DNA of 64,000 nt from Paragordius varius (lineage: Eukaryota > Nematomorpha): NCBI GenBank assembly GCA_964247055.1, contig OZ176059.1, positions 2,666,001-2,730,000 of the forward strand, written 5' to 3'. The position numbers were made by a program, and so were the translations under genes. The first letter of the stretch is position 1. Each line of letters starts with the position of its first letter. Shown piece after piece: positions 38,538-49,249 of this stretch. Under the pieces are notes generated by a model. That model was not told where the DNA came from. It did not search any database and worked only from the letters and a program-made list of their open reading frames with translations.

Positions 38538-38775
38538 CAGAGGCGCAGCTAGGGAATGATGCATCGGGCACCATAGTTAAAGGGGCACTGGTTTTTAAAA
38601 TTCGATTTTATTTCAAAAATATAGGTATTAAAAGTTATTATTTTAAATAATACATAAAAAACTCACCCATTTATGAGTGGTTAAGTACACGGTTTGATTT
38701 TGATTCTTTTAAAAATGCAAGAAGCGCCATCACGGATTCATCCACCGGGCGCCAAAAATGCAAGCTAAGCCTCTG
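38538..38775. mobile_element. Small hAT-like element (238 bp)
   Basis: It begins CAGAGGCGCAGCTAGGG and ends AAGCTAAGCCTCTG, matching CAGAGGC-type hAT termini, with inner GGGCACCA / CCGGGCGCC. Flanks TTTTTTGG and TTTTTGGG match at 7 of 8 bases, consistent with an 8-bp target duplication. No coding capacity. Confidence 0.7.
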
Positions 38776-40413
38776 TTTTTGGGGTGCTTGTTAAATGTTA
38801 ATAATGTCAAAAAGCCTCTGTCAAATATCGCTATAAATAGGTTTAAACAGTGCAAACACAAAATTAATGCAATAAATTATTATTATTCTGATAGGGAAAT
38901 GTATCAGGATTCTTATGGTGTTTTTGTTTTAGGATTCTTTAATTTATATTAACACTTCATTACCAATTTTGTGCAAATGAGTGCATGGGGTTTTCCTTAG
39001 TTTGGTTATAATATAATTATCAAACCCAGCTCTCCTGTATTAGATAAAATAGCTCTTATATTTTTTAAAGTTTTTTAAGGTGCGTCCGTAACTTTGATAT
39101 CCCCAAAACACGATTGAAAGAAACAGCTCATATTAAGATCAATAAATATCAAAAATATGTTGGTAGAGTTTGAAAGCTTCTAAAATTAAATATTTAGAAA
39201 TAATACACATTTATTTGCCTGTTGATTGCAATTTAAAATAATCCAAAGAAATGTAAATCCCGGTGATTTTTTTTAAGGCATACCTTTCAATATATGTTAA
39301 AGAAAGCACATGTTTAAATTTTACTCAATACTTAGATAATAAATGTTAAATGACCCTTATGGTATAAAACTACCCTAGAATGTATTGAGGTGAAATATAA
39401 CATTATTATCATAGTGATTATGGTTTTGCTTATCAGTTTTAATTCTAAAATTTTATACTCATAGAGATTTAGTAGGGAAATGCTCCACACCAAATATTTT
39501 GTTAACAGTTCATTTGTGAATTTTCTAGCAATTCAAAGTTATACATAATATTTACAAAAATATAAAGTGTGGCATTTGAAAGACATTTAAGCAAAACGTG
39601 TTAATCAATTTGAATTTCAAAGTGATTTATCAACATGACGCCGACACAAGCCCTTTTAAGCCCCCCTGAGTTAGGCTTCACCACATGTAATAAATTTTAA
39701 GTTTAAAAGACATTTTCCAAAAACTTATTGGCCCTGAATCAACATGTATCTGTGATATTATAAATTAAATAATACATTTAAACGTCAGTAATATTAGCCT
39801 TACAAAGAAATGCGTACGCAGGCATCATTAACAAGACTTGACAAATTTGCTTTTTTATATATCTTTTAATAAAACAAGCATTGAAAAGCGCCCACCGTTA
39901 AAATGTATCGTTTATTTTAATCTCTCTCCTCATATTGCATAAAAAAAATTTTATTTTACATTTAACCTTTATTTCAAAAGCAGCCCTATGCTAATATTTG
40001 ATTTTATTCAAAGGTTTATGTTCAAGGTCACGGCCGCTATTGAAAAATATATTTCATTTTTTATTTACATAAAAAGCAACATTAGGAGTGTTTTTCTGTG
40101 TTTAATATAACCGAAAATATTTATTTGATCAAACTACAACCCTAATAACACTTGAAACATGATACATTATATTTTGATTATACATTACAACATCTAAAAA
40201 TAAAATTTCATCATATATCGTTAGGGGTGTTTTCGAAATAAATGGCTTTAAATGTCGCTAATGCAATAATTACTAAGGGGGTATGTCAATAAAGAAAGCA
40301 CTCTAAACTCAATGTTCATGCTATCAAATCAAATATTAAAAAATCGTATAAAAAAGGAGGTCTCAATAATATTTTACAATATATTTTTATTTTTCATTCC
40401 ATTAAAATACAAA
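38776..40413. other. Spacer upstream of the protease gene
   Basis: A+T-rich with no exon recognised. From 39030 to 39390 it resembles the decayed repeat at 5.4-5.8 kb, and it carries TATAAAACTACCCTAGAATGT at 39362. The protease promoter should lie near its right end, but I see no distinctive core element. An in-frame ATG at 40312 precedes the chosen protease start. Confidence 0.4.
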
Positions 40414-43400
40414 ATGATGTATCAACTAATGCTAAATACTTTATTACCCGTTTTCTATATAATATATTGTGGTATTACAGGTAAAACCTTTTTTATTATT
40501 GCGATATATAGAGAAGGATAGATATAGTTTCTTTTTATGATATTACTAAACAATTTCAATTATATATGCATACTTAATAATTTTATCTATGGATATTGAC
40601 TCAACTCACAGCTAGATTATTGTTGGGAAAAACTATTTTTTATAAAGTTAAAAGGTCCCTTAATTACTAAAACAATTAAAACTGTCTGTACAATTTTTTA
40701 GAACAATCCTATATAATATTCGATTGTAACAACTTATATCAAAAAAAATGTTTCATTTGCTTGGTATAATTAGATGTGTATTCTGAATGTGGGCTCCAAT
40801 ATGCCAGAATTAGTACGCCAAATTGCAGTTTATTATCACAAAACATTATCAATGGATATCCTGCCAATATCCAGGCTTGGCCTTGGCAGGTACTTTTGAA
40901 AAATATAATATTTTTTAGCTTTTCCTCAAAATGGAACGCAGATATGATTGTGGAGCTGTGCTCATTCATCCAAAATTCGCTTTAACCGCTGCACACTGTG
41001 TGTGGGGAAAGTTTGTGCACTTAATTAATATTTTACTTATTATAATATATATTCTATAATATCTCTTTAGATATTACATATTATTTATAATCATGTATCA
41101 TTAGCTCGAATATTTTATATGAATGAATATATCAAAATCATTTAAACTTCGGTGTTGTCTTTCTTAAATCGTTTGTATGACTGCCTGATTTACCAATCTT
41201 AATAAACGCTATCTATTAAAAACTATGGGCAAAATTGGATTACCTCTTTAAAAGAAAATATTTATTTGGGTTGGGATTTTAAATAGTTTAAAACCGGTCT
41301 GACCATGCTTGTGAATGCAATCATTCACGTAACCAACCAATTAAAACTTTGCTAAATAAAAACATAAATTGACACTAATCAAAATGATTAATTAGTATTT
41401 TTACTATGAAAACTGTAATCATACATGGGAAAACGTTTTGATTGATTGGGAAAATGTTTCGATTGACTGAAAAACGAGAAATCCAAAATTTTTGATCACA
41501 GTGTTTAAATGCTTTTTAAGATTCGGTAAAGGAAAATATTGGATAAAAATCCTGAGGCAAAGGATATTTCGTCCAACTTTATGTATACCATAGAATTATT
41601 TCATTTTAATTCATTTTAGGCATGTGAAAATGATACAAGTTTATGGGCGCGTTACCAACCTATTTAATGCCGTGTACATGGATGATCCCAATGCTTGGAG
41701 ATCTTTAGTGAGCAACGTTCATTACAGCAAAGATTTTATGTAATATTCTATACTATTTTATTTATATAAAATATTTATAATCTGTCTTTAATTGTAAAAT
41801 ATTTTTTTTTCGTTCAAAGTTATAACTTAAAACAACTAATAATAAGATGTACTAACGGTTCATAAAATATTATAAACTGCTTAAGTTTGCCCATTCATCA
41901 AATAATAAACAGGCTTTCTAAAAAAGGGATTTAGTAAAGTAACATAAAGATTGCATAGAAGGGAATTGGTTAAAAATTGACTTTAAACAAAGTTTCTTAT
42001 AGCTTTAGTTTAGTTTTCCCTAAATTTATGAAGGATATTATTTACTAAAAAATCCATGAAAGTTAAAAAATATCAAAACGACACATATCTTAAAAATTGA
42101 ATTTATACTGGCAAAAGGTAAAAATATAAAGACAATTTTTTTTTCAAAAGACCGTTGTACTTTTTAAACTTGATTTTAATAATAGCAATGTATGTATTAG
42201 ATATGTAAATTTGTAATACAATCATCTATATATTTTTTAAATTTTAAATTAATATAAGTGAAAAATCAAGGTTTGAAAAAAGTATGGTTGTTTTTTAAAA
42301 AAAAATATTGGTCATTTTAACGTTATGTCTGTATAATTTCAATTTTTACCCTAATTGGGAGAAAATAAATTAGTTTTAGTAAATGATATGCCACGCGTCT
42401 TGCACACGCCTGGCTAAGAGTTACCATAAATTCATTAAGGATATTTTATAATTATACTTAAAAACCCATGAAAGTTTAAGAAAAAAACAAATTTTTACCA
42501 TATATATTTTGTGTGTGTGGTAACTAAAACAGGCCAGCCCATCCCCCGGTCGGTGATATAGCTATTCTTGAATTGACTGAGACGGCTCCGTTAGATAGTT
42601 TTGTCAATTTGGTCTGTCTACCCGATAAGGACAGTACTCCAAATGCCGCCACGGGCCAGGATTGTTATGCTACGGGATGGGGTTTAACCCGATTTGAACC
42701 AAGTTTACTATGAATTAATTGATTGATAGCTTTTTACTAACTATAAATTGTGCGCAAAAATTGGATAATTTACACAAAATATATCAGTTTTAACAAAAAT
42801 ACTTTAGAAAACTTATTTATTTCAAGTTTTTTTAGACATTTACAGTATGAGTAAATATATATTGCTATAGTTTTTCATTAAATATTTCTAGATAGCATAT
42901 CGCAGTAAAAAATAAAAAATATAAATATAAACCAATTATATTGATATGCTATCAGGCAACAAAAAATGGAAAATTAGCTATGTACAGTCATGTATCCTTT
43001 ATTTTATCCAAAATTTATTTTCTTTCGTTAAATGGGTTTAAAGAGTTGTTAAAGAATGAAAAACAAGGGTTCTATGATATTAATTATATATACCATTTCC
43101 CAGTCTAAATAAACGTTTTCCCAGTCAATCGAAACATTTTCCCAGTCAATCGAAACGTTTTCCCAGTCAATCGAAACATTTTCCCAGTCAATCGAAACGT
43201 TTTCCCAGTCAACAAAAACGTTTTCCCAGTCAATCGAAACGTTTTCCCAATCAATAAAAACATTTTCCCAGTCAATCGAAACATTTTCCCAGTCAATAAA
43301 AACGTTTTCCCAGTCAATAAAAACGGTTTTATTTTTGATGATAAATATCAAAACAAGACATAAAATTAACTTTTAACCATTATCAGCGTAATATTAGGAT

Positions 43401-46400
43401 ATTATTTTGCAAAAAAAACACAATTATTGAATGACAATTTTTCCCATATACTCCACTACATAATCTTTAATGACTTAAAAGTTGGACTATTACTGTACAA
43501 AAATACCTGAATAAATCCATCATTGTTTGATTTTATTAGAGAGACAAATTGAGATAATATATTAAAAAATGATTTTTATTTATTGTATATGTTATCAAAA
43601 GATCACATATAAGGTAAACCGGCTCCCGCCTTTACCATATTTGTCATTATCTTTTCAAAATAATTTCTGCTATCCTCCGATGTTATGGAGCCCGCTGCCA
43701 ATTTTATCAGATTCAATAATCACATTCGCATTCATATTATTTAATATAATATTTTGTCGGACAAAATTTTTCATATTTGAAAATGCCATTTCGATTGGGT
43801 TCAACATATAACTGTACGGGGACAAAAAATCAAGTTTGTATTTGTATAAATCGGCTCTACATTTTAATTCATTTTTTTTATGAATCCGTGCATTGTCCAT
43901 GATAAAATGATATTGAATATCGTCCCGCTTTAAATGTTCACAAAAAAAACTTGTAAAGCGTTGGGAATTGACTGTTCTTTGGCTTTCTATTTCGTAATAA
44001 ACCATACCTCTTAATGACAGAGCTCCAATAAAAGTGATGTTTCTGCCTTTTACGCTAGACACCACAATATTGGCTCTCGTGCCACTTTTGGATCGACCTT
44101 GGCTTCTTCTAATATGGTTATTATAACCGCATTCATCCAAATAAATAATATTTGTTAAGTCATCGGAGAAAGATTGTGAAAACCATATTGCGTATTTTTT
44201 CCTTAAATCTATTTGAGCATCATTGACTTTTTCATTAAGATGATGGGCTAACTTCAAAGTTATTTTTAAAGATTTGATTATTCGGTCTATAGAGGATTTA
44301 GATAATTTTATTTTTTTTTCATCTTCCAAAAATTTTTTTAACTGGTTAATTGTTAATGACGGCTGATAAGTTAGTTTATTATCTATGAAACGCATAATAT
44401 CTTCCGTAATTTTTTTGTTTTTAGTGCCTCCACGAGTTAGAATTTCTAAACTATTGTTTTTTATATATTTATACATAATTTGACGAGCAGTATTACAGTT
44501 TATATCTAAATCCTTTGATACATCCACAGTCCATTCTCTATCAAAAAAAACTCGTTTTACTAATCGCTTTCTATCTTGTTGAGATATAACTAATTTTTTC
44601 TTGATTTCTGTTTCTGACATTACTAAAATATTACTAAATAAAAACCTTATATAGACAACTTGTTGTATGCAAAATAATCAACGTAAGGTTTTTATCTAAT
44701 AAATTAAAAGCAGACGAGAAAATAATGGTATAATATTTTTAATTATTGCACACCAGATAGTCACAGAAAAGGTTAACAACTCGTTATAATCGCTGCATTG
44801 TATATAGGTAATCAGATTATATACTATTTGTGTTTCAGTTAGCCCTTAAACATTAAAATTTCATACTTAAACATCTCAAATTAACATAAACTTGCGTACC
44901 ATAATATTATGTATTTGTATTCTATCCAATATATTTTTTCATTAAAATCAACTTTTTCATCGTAAAATTATTTTTTAAAACAGTATTTTGATCAAGGACA
45001 AAGTTGAAAGGTTTCCTTTTTGATTGTAAAGAGTTGAAAATACATTTAAATTTTATGATTCAATCCGAAACTTTGGATATTTTAGGTTAGCCCCGAATAT
45101 TAATGCGAACGATTGATAAAATAAATAAATTATTAAATCAAATACTCATCCAGCTAATAAAATATAGCTTTCAAAGATAAGTTAAAGATTGTGTGGTGGA
45201 GTTTATGGGAAAAATTGTCATTCAATAATTGTGTTTTTTTTGCAAAATATTATCCTAAAATTACGCTGATAATGGTTAAAAGTTATTTTTGTATCTTGTT
45301 TTGATATTTATTATCAAAAATAAAACCGTTTTTATCGACTGGGAAAACGTTTTTATTGACTGGGAAAACGTTTCGATTGATTGGGAAAACGTTTCGATTG
45401 ACTGGGAAAACGTTTTTATTGACTGGGAAAACGTTTCGATTGACTGGGAAAACGTTTCGATTGATTGGGAAAATGTTTCGATTGATTGGGAAAACGTTTC
45501 GATTGACTGGGAAAATGTTTCGATTGACTGGGAAAACGTTTATTTAGACTGGGAAATGGTATATCATATTCATCAAAAAAGTATAAGAATTACCATAGAG
45601 TTCTTGTTTTTTCCATTCTTTACCAAATATTTATACGCCCATTTAATGAAAAATAAATTTTTGATAAAATAAAGGATACAGTGACTATATTACTCTTATT
45701 TGTATATAATTCTGCCACCGAGTTATTATATGTTAGGTGGTCGTCCTAACAAGCTTTGTATCAATATACATATAAAATGTACTTATTTTGTTCTTTTATT
45801 ATTTTTTCTTATGAAAAATATAACGTGGTAATAAAAAAAATTTCCATATTTTTGCCCCAAATTTAATTTTTATATATTAAATTAGACAATTTTTTATTTC
45901 TTCTAAAAATAGTAAATATATTTACTAACTAACTAACTATAGTGTCATCTCATAGGCTAATTTATAATTTAAAAAATTCAAAAGTTACTCCTTGTTCATT
46001 TTATTGATGAAAATCGTATTATCGGACCCATTTATAAAAAAAATATCGCACCTAAAATACAGTAAGAAAAGATATTATTGGCTATTCCATTATTCTAATT
46101 GGGGAAAGGAGTATTTAATTAACATGTCTATTGGCATGTATGATTTTTCATTTTTTATTTGTTCCATATTAAATATTTTAGAGAAAAAATGCATTGAAAA
46201 ATCATGTTAGCAATGAATTTAATGTGGTAATTCAAAAAAAGGAAAATCCCATACCAGACATGTAAATTAAATCTCCCCTTTTAGCCAATAAATATACCAA
46301 AATACCCAATAATAACTCTCGTTACTGAATAATAATCGAATCACATAAATAATTTACAGTAAAAAATGAAAAATATAAAACATAATGAAACAATTTTTTT

Positions 46401-46630
46401 CCAAAAGACGGCTGAAATTTTAAACATGAAACTTTAATATATAAATCATGTTTTAGGTTGCAAAGTAATAGGAATGTAAATTGGTAGCTAAATTAAAATA
46501 CTGTAAAATTAAATAATTTATGTAGGAAAAGAAGCTTAGGTTTAAAAAAGTATGGGGTAATCTAGTAAAGAATTTGGTCATGTTTTTTGGCCTTCCGATA
46601 ATTTCAAGTTTTAATGTATTTCCAATTTTC

Positions 46631-46674
<44 letters not shown>

Positions 46675-48746
46675 TGTCATAGCCGGACGAGCCCCAGATA
46701 ATTTACAAGAGGTGTGCCTACCATACGTTTCAAACCAAGACTGCAGAGACAAATATGCAAACATAGGCATTCAAGTGACGAACCAAATCTGCGCTGGCGT
46801 CGAAGATAGCATGCGAAATATTTGTCATGTATGTCCCTCATAATATATATAAATTTTTAATTTTTTTACCTTGGAGGTTAGATTATACTGGTTTAAAAAT
46901 ATATTCAATTTAATCTTTAGAATCTAGATAGATCAGTGGTGTCCAACACAAATCACTTTGCGGGCCGCATTTAAATTATATAAAAATATGTAGGCATTAA
47001 TAAATATTTTTGTAGTTTTAAACGTAAGACTGTAAAATGCAAACATAACATATTTACCAATTTTTTCTATTTTGTTGGCAATTGGATGGACTTTTTCTAA
47101 AAAAATATGTTTAATAATTTTGAGCATAAATATGCAAATTCTGGATTTCCAAAATTTTTGCGGGCCGCGAATATCTTGGTGGACCACGTAGTAGAAAACC
47201 CTGTTCTACTTTTGAGACACGACTGATAAATATTGAATCGCTTTAATGGCATTAATACAAGAATTTGACAACTGCCAAAATAAAAAATGTGTGTTCATTA
47301 CACATGTTTCATAAAATATTATTTTATTAGTATGCAAATATTTTTGCAAATTCATAACTACTAAATAAATCCTCATCAATATTTTTTGGCTACGATTAGA
47401 AACGCGAAGCAATAGCGTTTATTTCATAACTTAAATCTAAATCGATATCAAATTTAATAGTAAAATTAATGGTTTATGTAAAAATCCGATTCGATTGAAA
47501 GCCGTAACGCTATAGTTTTAACAAATTTGAAATTACACAACAATTAAAATTATACAGACAACTAGGGTTGTGCTGACCAAGTCAGTGACTATTTATGTTT
47601 GACCATGGTCATTAAAAAACAGCTGGTTTTTGAAAAATTTTGTTCTTTTGGAAGAGAGGTAGAAAGATTTTATTGTTTTTTAATATGTTTTTTTATAAAT
47701 TAAATATTTAAATATGTTTAACAATATAAAAAAATTGTTAAACATGCATCTTTAAAACATTAGTTTTTAAGCATATTTAGTTATTTCGAATAAAATAACA
47801 ATCAAGCATTGTTCAAAATATGCAATTATGCCATATATGTAAACCAATGAAAAAAAAACATTTCATAATTGGATATTAATTCATTGATGAAAGAAAGTGT
47901 AAAACAAACAAGGTAAAATTTTATTTGAAATATCCAGTATTAGTTATGTATTTGAAGATTCAGAAACAAACATGTGGCAAAATTCTTGATTAATATTGAT
48001 TGAATATATTTGTAAATAAAAATAATACAAACTTTCAAGAAAAAACATGACATTATTAGCCGCAAGTGTCGTGCGAATATTTTCACAATCCAATATCGCA
48101 TGATACTTACTTAAGTAAAAAGTAGTCATGACCATAATCTGACTGGGTCTTAAGGGACTTTTTTAAAAAAACAGTCAAATGCACAACCCCACAGACAACA
48201 CATAAAAACTAAAAATTAGACCACCAAATTTTTCAATACTTACCCAAATAAACTATCTACAATTGTAATAGATTTATTGTGTTACTAATATACATCTCTG
48301 TTTCATACTTTAAACAATGATTTATATAAAAATATCAAGGTTACAGAAGTTTGGGGTTGTATTTTGAAAAAAAAAATGGTTGTCTTTTAGTTTTTAAGTT
48401 TTGTCTTCTGTATAAATATACTTCAGACTTATAAAATCAAGATCAATCCAATTCGATTGGAAGCGGGAACGCATCAGTGTTCATTGAACAAATTTAAATA
48501 AATTACAAAATTATATTTTAAAATCATATTTTGAAATATTTTAAATTAAAATTTTTTCCAAATTACGTTTTGTAGGGAGACTCTGGAGGTCCCCTAGTTT
48601 GCCAAGATCATGTGAGTGGCAGATGGAACGTGTATGGAATTGCAAGTTACAATCAAGCTCAAAACTGTTACAGTCCAGGTTATCCACCAGTTTTTACTCC
48701 AGTCCAGGAATACAGCTCATGGATTTCATCCGTTATTAACAACTGA
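40414..48746 (+). CDS. Secreted chymotrypsin-fold serine protease, 7 exons, 293 residues
   Basis: Exons 40414-40480, 40774-40889, 40919-41010, 41620-41739, 42533-42702, 46683-46828 and 48576-48746 sum to 882 nt with every phase matching. It opens with a signal peptide (MMYQLMLNTLLPVFYIIYCG). The prosegment carries Cys28 and Cys40. The mature start is I47 (IINGYPANIQAWPWQV), about 247 residues, normal for family S1. The triad is complete: His87 (LTAAHC), Asp140 (GDIAILEL), Ser240 (GDSGGP). The residue before the mature start is Asn46, not Arg/Lys, and the S1 specificity position (chymotrypsin 189) is Asn234, so this is not a classical trypsin. Substrate unknown. The start at 40414 fits the signal peptide; ATG 40312 is an in-frame alternative. 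Intron 2 is 29 nt; intron 5 holds the IS630/Tc1 element; intron 6 holds two hAT-like elements. Confidence 0.93.
40890..40918 (+). other. 29-nt intron in the protease gene
   Basis: It begins GTACTTTTGA and ends TTTTTTAG. It separates AWPWQ from LFLKMERRYDCGAVL, a join that is continuous in the S1 family, and is phase 0. Third ultra-short intron in the window, in a gene unrelated to the BET gene. Confidence 0.9.
41428..41485. mobile_element. Remnant of the CCCAGTC-type 21-bp iterons
   Basis: GGGAAAACGTTTTGATTGAT, GGGAAAATGTTTCGATTGAC and a degenerate third repeat match the iterons of the element at 43091-45561. No second end is present. It lies in protease intron 3. Confidence 0.65.
42060..42390. 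mobile_element. Small element type H (~300 bp), one of several
   Basis: The series ATAAAGACAA-T-run, AAAAGACCG, TAAATTTGTAATACAATC, AAAAATCAAGGTTTGAAAAAA, TATGGTTGTTTTTTAA recurs in the same order near 46350-46600, 48230-48430, 49260-49530 and 61880-62150. Three of these copies touch (TA)n tracts. No coding capacity; boundaries are approximate. Confidence 0.55.
43091..45561 (-). mobile_element. IS630/Tc1-type transposon with 21-bp-iterated terminal inverted repeats
   Basis: 2471 bp, flanked by TA on both sides. The ends are TACCATTTCCCAGTC and its reverse complement. Behind each end are eleven head-to-tail 21-bp repeats with the core CCCAGTCAATCGAAAC (43098-~43330, inverted at ~45325-45553), so the whole ~235-bp array is the terminal inverted repeat. 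The single gene runs antisense to the host protease. The arms beyond the repeats also match for a stretch (AATAATTGTGTTTTTTTTGC near 45225 and inverted near 43410). Confidence 0.92.
43603..44620 (-). CDS. DD34E transposase (IS630/Tc1 superfamily) with a C-terminal frame change
   Basis: The main open frame, 44620-43670 (316 residues), has a helix-turn-helix N-terminus (RKRLVKRVFFDREWTVDVSK). The catalytic triad is Asp162 (IIYLDECGYN), Asp242 (HFIMDNARIH) and Glu277 (LNPIEMAFSNMKN), with 34 residues between the last two. The frame ends early in SGLHNIGG. The overlapping frame reads AGSITSEDSRNYFEKIMTNM...AGAGLPYM and stops at 43603, giving the normal family-style C-terminus, so a single-base change near 43705-43710 probably shifts the frame. 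Catalytic residues are intact. The frameshift makes current activity doubtful, unless recoding or an assembly error explains it. Confidence 0.88.
46350..46671. mobile_element. Type H small element ending in (TA)n before protease exon 6
   Basis: It has the same motif order as the copy at 42060-42390 (AAAAGACGG, TTTAGGTTGCAAAG, TTAGGTTTAAAAAAGTATGG). A (TA)n tract at 46633-46671 follows, ending about 10 nt before the acceptor AG at 46681-46682. Confidence 0.5.
46934..47203. mobile_element. Small hAT-like element (270 bp)
   Basis: It starts CAGTGGTGTCCAACAC and ends AGTAGAAAACCCTG. Inner GCGGGCCGC blocks lie near both ends (46963 and 47160), inverted relative to each other in context. CAGTGGT...GCGGGCC is typical of hAT-derived small elements. 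I could not find a matching 8-bp flank, so the target duplication is eroded or the ends are misplaced by a few bases. Confidence 0.65.
47563..48191. mobile_element. Non-autonomous hAT element (629 bp) with exact 8-bp target duplication
   Basis: The ends TAGGGTTGTGC and GCACAACCCCA form a short inverted repeat, with TGACCATGGTCATTA near the left and AGTCATGACCATAATC near the right. CAGACAAC lies directly before (47555-47562) and directly after (48192-48199), a perfect 8-bp duplication. No transposase is visible. It lies in protease intron 6. Confidence 0.88.
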
Positions 48747-48850
48747 AAAATTAACAAATGAATTATTTAATACTTACACAAATCCACTATAACTTAAAAA
48801 TAATTAATATTTGCCCAAACACTTTTATGTACCTCTTATAAATAACATCA

Positions 48851-49135
48851 TAACCATTTACACCTCACATTTACCCTTGAACATTTCAAATTTACCCTTG
48901 TATATTTCGAATCCCCATTGAAAACTAATCAAATTCACCCAAAAATAACTTATGATTTTTTGAGCTAATTTAACTCATTATTATTGATAGGAAATATTTT
49001 TTTATGGCATCATGGGATTATTTTTCCTGTATTATGTAAAACAAAGTTTTATTTTTTAAAATATCAACAAATATAGGTAAATTATTATATTAAAAACACA
49101 TATAAATTGTCCAGGGGAGACTTTAAAGTGTATTA
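48851..49135. mobile_element. Decayed type A small element
   Basis: It starts TAACCATTTACACC with CATTTACCCTTGAACATTTC repeats. The interior matches other type A copies (AACTCATTATTATTGATAGG, TTTTATGGCATCATGG). The right end is badly eroded. It lies just downstream of the protease stop codon, probably in or near its 3' UTR. Confidence 0.6.
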
Positions 49136-49249
49136 ATATATATTTTATGAATTTTTTTATCATCTCGTTATAATAGCAAAACAATATATATATATATATA
49201 TATATATATTGAAAAGCATGCCAAACACAATCAACTTTTTATACAGAAA

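Larger units (their letters stand above)
42986..45686. mobile_element. Type D foldback element, split by the IS630/Tc1 insertion
   Basis: The left arm, 42986-43090 (AGTCATGTATCCTTTATTTT, TTCGTTAAATGGG), and the right arm, 45562-45686 (CATTTAATGAAAAATAA, AAAGGATACAGTGACT), match the arms of the intact copy at 22025-22235. Together they make ~230 bp, close to that copy's 211 bp. The transposon sits at a TA near the centre of the element. Confidence 0.85.

Noticed and set aside
40312-40413. Upstream in-frame ATG for the protease
   Set aside because: Starting there puts a charged, non-secretory segment ahead of a good signal peptide; the 40414 start gives a standard secretory N-terminus. Kept only as an alternative.
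43098-43330. CRISPR-like array of regularly spaced repeats
   Set aside because: The units are head to tail with no spacers, they are mirrored at the other end of a transposon, and the genome is eukaryotic.
43049-43351. Open frames encoding tandem FIDWENV/SIDWENV peptides (also 45289-45672)
   Set aside because: The 21-bp period is a multiple of three, so a repeat unit without a stop stays open by arithmetic. Both frames are the terminal iterons of the IS630/Tc1 element read through and have no independent coding evidence.
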